This document shows positions 61,236-64,000 of a DNA stretch of 64,000 nt, in pieces; position 1 is the first letter of the stretch; every line of letters starts with the position of its first letter. Source of the DNA: Streptomyces sp. Tu6071 (GTDB lineage Bacteria > Actinomycetota > Actinomycetes > Streptomycetales > Streptomycetaceae); NCBI RefSeq assembly GCF_000213055.1, contig NZ_CM001165.1, forward strand, positions 5,974,945-6,038,944, given 5' to 3'. The notes under the pieces are model-generated. The model did no database searches and was not told the DNA's origin. It worked only from the letters and a program-made list of their open reading frames with translations. A program made the position numbers and the translations under genes.

Positions 61236-61589
61236 TTACGGGAGGGACGGGCCCTCGGAGCCGGCGGGCTTGCCGATCTCGACCTCCGCGAAGCCGGGGT
61301 CGGGTGCGGGCGTCGGCGAGCCCTCGGAGGCATCGGCCCGCGAATCCAGGGGCGGCGGCCCGCTCGCCAACCGCGCCTCTCCCATCTCCAGGTCGGCCGG
61401 CATCTCGACCAGACAGTCCTTCTCGTCGGGGTACCGCTCGGCGCAAGGATCGGCGGCGGCGGGCTGTACGGCGGTGCGCGCCGGCTTCCCCTCGCTCGCC
61501 GGGCCGCTGTCCGAGGACGAGCAGGCGGTCGCGGTGACACCCGCGCTCAGGACGAGTACGGCACTGACGGCGACGGTGCGCAGACGCAT
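61236..61589 (-). CDS. Small putative lipoprotein
   Basis: Product of 117 residues. The signal peptide MRLRTVAVSAVLVLSAGVTA ends in TATAC (Cys23), a weak lipobox. The mature part is Ser/Pro/Ala/Gly-rich, with one cysteine pair in DPCAERYPDEKDCLVEMP that may form a disulfide. ATG has GGGGGAACC upstream. It is separated by 45 bp from the endonuclease gene on the same strand. Function unknown. Confidence 0.78.
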   Translation of the reverse strand: MRLRTVAVSAVLVLSAGVTATACSSSDSGPASEGKPARTAVQPAAADPCAERYPDEKDCLVEMPADLEMGEARLASGPPPLDSRADASEGSPTPAPDPGFAEVEIGKPAGSEGPSLP

Positions 61590-61749
61590 GGTTCCCCCCA
61601 CACGAAACGGCCTCTCCGGTGGAGGCCGGGAGAAGAAGTCTGCCCTGTGAAATACGGGCACGGAGGACTTTTTTGGTGAAGGAGTCGTTCAGGTGTGCGG
61701 ATGCGATTCCGGACGGTGACGGCCGCCGGACCGGCGCCCGCCCGGCCCG

Positions 61750-63654
61750 TCACCGCACCCGGATCGTCACCGTGCTCCCGCGCGGTGCCGTGTCCCCGCC
61801 GCTCACCGACTGGTCCCACACGGTGTGCCCGAGGAACCAGCGGGAGACCTTCACCTCGAACCCGGCGTCCTCCAGGAGCCCCTTCGCCTCGTCCTCCTGC
61901 TTGCCCTCCACGTCCGGGACCTCCACGAGGTCCGGGCCCTTGGAGAGCGTCAGCGTCACCGTGTCGCCCGCCGCGAGCCGCTTGCCCGCTCCGGGGGACT
62001 GCTTCGCGACGGCGCCCTCGTCGGCGTCCTGGGAGAAGACCCGCTCGGCGGCCACCTTCACGTCGAGTCCCGCGTCGGACAGCTCCTCGCGCGCCTCCGC
62101 CTCGTCCTTGCCGCTCACGTCCGGTACGTCCACGGGCGCGCCCCTGCTCACGGTGATCCGCACCGTCGAGCCGGCCTTCACGTTCTCGCCCGCCTGCGGC
62201 TCCGTGCCGATCACGGCGCCCTGGCTGACGTCCTGGTCGAAGCGCTCGGTGACCAGGCCCGGGTCGAGCCCGCGCCCGCGCAGCGCCGTACGTGCCTCGG
62301 CGAGGGTCTTGCCGGTGAGCCGGGGCACGTCGACCGTGCGCGGGCCGAGCGAGACGGTGAGGGTGACCTCGCCGTGGTCGCGGATGCGGGCGCCCGGGGA
62401 CGGGTCCGTGCCCAGCACGGTGCCGCGCGGCTCGGTGGCGCTGTAGCGGCCCTTGACGTCCTTGACCCGCAGCCCCGCCTCGTCGAGGCGCCCCTTCGCC
62501 TCCTTCTCGCTCTTCGCGAGCACGCGCGGGACCTCGGTGAACTGCCCCGCGTTGACGTACCAGACGCCCGCGCCGCCGCACAGCACGACGACGGCGACGA
62601 CGAGCGCGGACCACAGCCTGCGCCGGGGCCGCCCGGTGCGGGCGGGCGCGGGCGTGGGCAGGACGCTCGTGTGCCCCACGTCCTCGGCCGCGGCCCCCGG
62701 GCGCGGCAGGGTCAGCGCGCGCGGCAGCACGCTCGTACGGTCCTCGGCGTTGTCGTGCCCGCCCGCGCGCGCCGCCGGGGGCTCCGCGTCGAGCGCCGCC
62801 CCGTCGAGGTGCGCCGTCGTGTCGCGTACCGCCGCGAGGAGGGCCACCGCGTCGCGCGGACGCGCGGCCGGCTCGCGCGCGGCGGCGGCGGCCACGAGCG
62901 CGTCGAAGGCCGGGTCGAGGCCGGGAAAGAAGTGGGAGGGGGCGGGGACGTCGGTGTTCAGGTGCTGGTAGAGGACCTGCGCGGGCGAGTCCCCGTGGTA
63001 CGGCTTGCCGCCGGTCAGCATCTCGAAGAGCACGATGCCGCACGCGTACACGTCGGCGCGCTCGTCGACCGCCTCGTCGCTGATCTGCTCGGGGGCGAGG
63101 TACGAGACGGTGCCGAGGACGGCGCCCGTCGACCGCGAGGTGGTGCCCACGCCCCGTACGAGACCGAAGTCCGCGACCTTGACCCGGCCGTCGTCCCCTA
63201 TCAGGACGTTCTCCGGCTTCATGTCGCGGTGCACGAGGCCCGCGCGGTGCGCGGCGCCGAGGCCCGCGAGGACCGGCTCCAGGATGTCGAGCGCGGCGCG
63301 CGGGCTCAGCGCCCCGCGCTCGCGCAGCACGTCGCGGAGCGTGCAGCCGGGCACGTACTCCATGACCAGGTAGACCGAGGCGCCGTCCGCGTTCTGGTCG
63401 AAGACGCCCACCACGTTCGGGTGGTCGAGCCGCGCGACCGACTTCGCCTCGTGGATGAACCGCTCGACGAACAGCGCGTCCGTCGCGAGTTCGGGGTGCA
63501 TGACCTTGAGCGCGACCACCCGGTCCAGGCGCAGGTCGACCGCGCGATGCACGGTCGACATGCCCCCGGCCGCGATGAGCGCGTCCACCCGGTACCGCCC
63601 GTCGAGGACCTTCCCGACGAGCGGGGCGTTGTGATCGGCCGGCCTTGTGTCCAC
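61750..63654 (-). CDS. PASTA-domain serine/threonine protein kinase (PknB-like)
   Basis: Product of 634 residues. Kinase domain 1-285: Gly-rich loop AAGGMSTV, Lys50 (VALKVM), catalytic Asp144 (HRDMKPENV), Asp162 (ADFGLV). A juxtamembrane stretch (about 285-345, Ala/Pro/Arg-rich) leads to one membrane helix (about 349-368). Four extracellular PASTA repeats follow to the C-terminus (beginning FTEVPRVL; VDVPRLTGKT; VDVPDVSGKD; VEVPDVEGKQ). PASTA domains bind muropeptides, so it likely signals cell-wall state. GTG start. The pair of genes with the lipoprotein lies 160 bp upstream of the endonuclease. Confidence 0.96.
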   Translation of the reverse strand: MDTRPADHNAPLVGKVLDGRYRVDALIAAGGMSTVHRAVDLRLDRVVALKVMHPELATDALFVERFIHEAKSVARLDHPNVVGVFDQNADGASVYLVMEYVPGCTLRDVLRERGALSPRAALDILEPVLAGLGAAHRAGLVHRDMKPENVLIGDDGRVKVADFGLVRGVGTTSRSTGAVLGTVSYLAPEQISDEAVDERADVYACGIVLFEMLTGGKPYHGDSPAQVLYQHLNTDVPAPSHFFPGLDPAFDALVAAAAAREPAARPRDAVALLAAVRDTTAHLDGAALDAEPPAARAGGHDNAEDRTSVLPRALTLPRPGAAAEDVGHTSVLPTPAPARTGRPRRRLWSALVVAVVVLCGGAGVWYVNAGQFTEVPRVLAKSEKEAKGRLDEAGLRVKDVKGRYSATEPRGTVLGTDPSPGARIRDHGEVTLTVSLGPRTVDVPRLTGKTLAEARTALRGRGLDPGLVTERFDQDVSQGAVIGTEPQAGENVKAGSTVRITVSRGAPVDVPDVSGKDEAEAREELSDAGLDVKVAAERVFSQDADEGAVAKQSPGAGKRLAAGDTVTLTLSKGPDLVEVPDVEGKQEDEAKGLLEDAGFEVKVSRWFLGHTVWDQSVSGGDTAPRGSTVTIRVR

Positions 63655-63790
63655 CCGGCGAGTCTACGGGGCCGACCGGAGCCGTCCGGGGCGGCCGTGT
63701 CACGCGGTGTCAGTGGCGGGTGGCACGGTGGAGGCGGTCACCGGGCGCGCTCGCCCGCCCCCCCACGTGGCCGGACGGAAGGAACTGGAC

Positions 63791-64000
63791 ATGAGCTGGG
63801 ACGTGCTGGTGCTGCGGCTGCCCGAGGGCTGCGCCTCGGTGGAGGACCTGCCCGAGGGCTCCCCCGGGCTTCCCCTCGGCCCGCGCGCCGACGTGCTCGC
63901 CGCGCTCGCGGGGGCCGTGCCCGAGGCCGACCTCTCCGACCCGGCCTGGGGGGAACTGGAGGGGCCCGGCTGGTCCATGGAGCTGAACATCGGGGACGCG
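63791..64000 (+). CDS. Conserved hypothetical protein, 3' end outside window
   Basis: An ATG with GGAAGGAACTGG upstream starts an open frame running off the right edge; 70 codons are visible. It begins MSWDVLVLRLPEG and is acidic and Gly/Pro-rich (EDLPEGSPGLPLGPRADVL). I recognise this opening from conserved Streptomyces proteins of unknown function. It is divergent from the PASTA kinase gene. Confidence 0.75.
   Translation, partial: MSWDVLVLRLPEGCASVEDLPEGSPGLPLGPRADVLAALAGAVPEADLSDPAWGELEGPGWSMELNIGDA

Overview
This is a contiguous stretch of very GC-rich, densely coded actinobacterial chromosome. Gene content, codon use (strong G/C at third positions, many GTG and some TTG starts), TAnnnT -10 elements just upstream of start codons, the actinobacterial qcrCAB/cta respiratory cluster, GlkA, PspAA, MacRS and a SAM-IV riboswitch all point to a Streptomyces. 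From memory, gene order matches the S. coelicolor segment around SCO2110-SCO2180, so this is mostly core genome. I see no phage, IS element, CRISPR array, tRNA/rRNA gene or biosynthetic gene cluster.

Layout. 1-3.5 kb: end of a membrane protein gene; cobT and an MBL-cobU fusion (cobalamin lower-ligand activation and nucleotide-loop assembly). 3.6-6.3 kb: HtrA-like lipoprotein protease, a methyltransferase that may start at CTG, and a DUF3043 membrane protein. 6.6-10.1 kb: pspA/pspAA envelope-stress genes and a NarL-type two-component system. 10.4-13.5 kb: RND exporter. 13.7-15.5 kb: nadA and erpA, divergent (NAD synthesis and Fe-S maturation). 15.7-17.8 kb: a frameshifted DUF4259 pseudogene, a lipoprotein gene and a tandem ~97-bp repeat array. 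17.9-20.3 kb: a PfkB kinase and a cysteine desulfurase-TusA fusion.

20.8-30.2 kb is the terminal respiratory chain: ctaC-ctaD-ctaF, then an L,D-transpeptidase lipoprotein and a degenerate receiver protein, then ctaE-qcrC-qcrA-qcrB. Overlapping stop/start codons suggest tight coupling. 30.4-35.6 kb: trpD, a SAM-IV riboswitch ahead of a class V aminotransferase, a stand-alone Lrp/AsnC sensor domain, a zinc ribbon protein and a NYN-domain protein. 35.9-39.6 kb: two paralogous NlpC/P60 cell-wall hydrolases and a metallopeptidase lipoprotein. 39.7-44.2 kb: GT87 and GT4 glycosyltransferases and a long-chain acyl-CoA ligase. 44.4-49.3 kb: phosphoesterase, SRPBCC protein, ArsA-like ATPase, DUF5304, glucokinase (glkA) and an EEP-family hydrolase. 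49.4-53.8 kb: membrane protein, esterase, acyltransferase and MacSR.

53.8-58.4 kb carries a D-2-hydroxyacid dehydrogenase, a fused anthranilate synthase under a Trp-Trp-Trp leader attenuator, and the divergent class II DAHP synthase. 58.5-59.5 kb is an iron-storage pair: bfd under an IdeR/DmdR1-type iron box, facing bfr. The right end holds a molybdopterin oxidoreductase, endonuclease IV, a small lipoprotein, a PASTA-domain Ser/Thr kinase and the start of one more gene.

The strongest observations beyond routine annotation are: the SAM-IV riboswitch with a six-codon mini-ORF; the trp attenuator; the iron box; a 21-bp palindrome covering the ctaE start codon; a 9-bp inverted repeat before ctaC; a patch of atypical codons in ctaD; the DUF4259 pseudogene; and a dispersed repeat that supplies stop codons to neighbouring genes.
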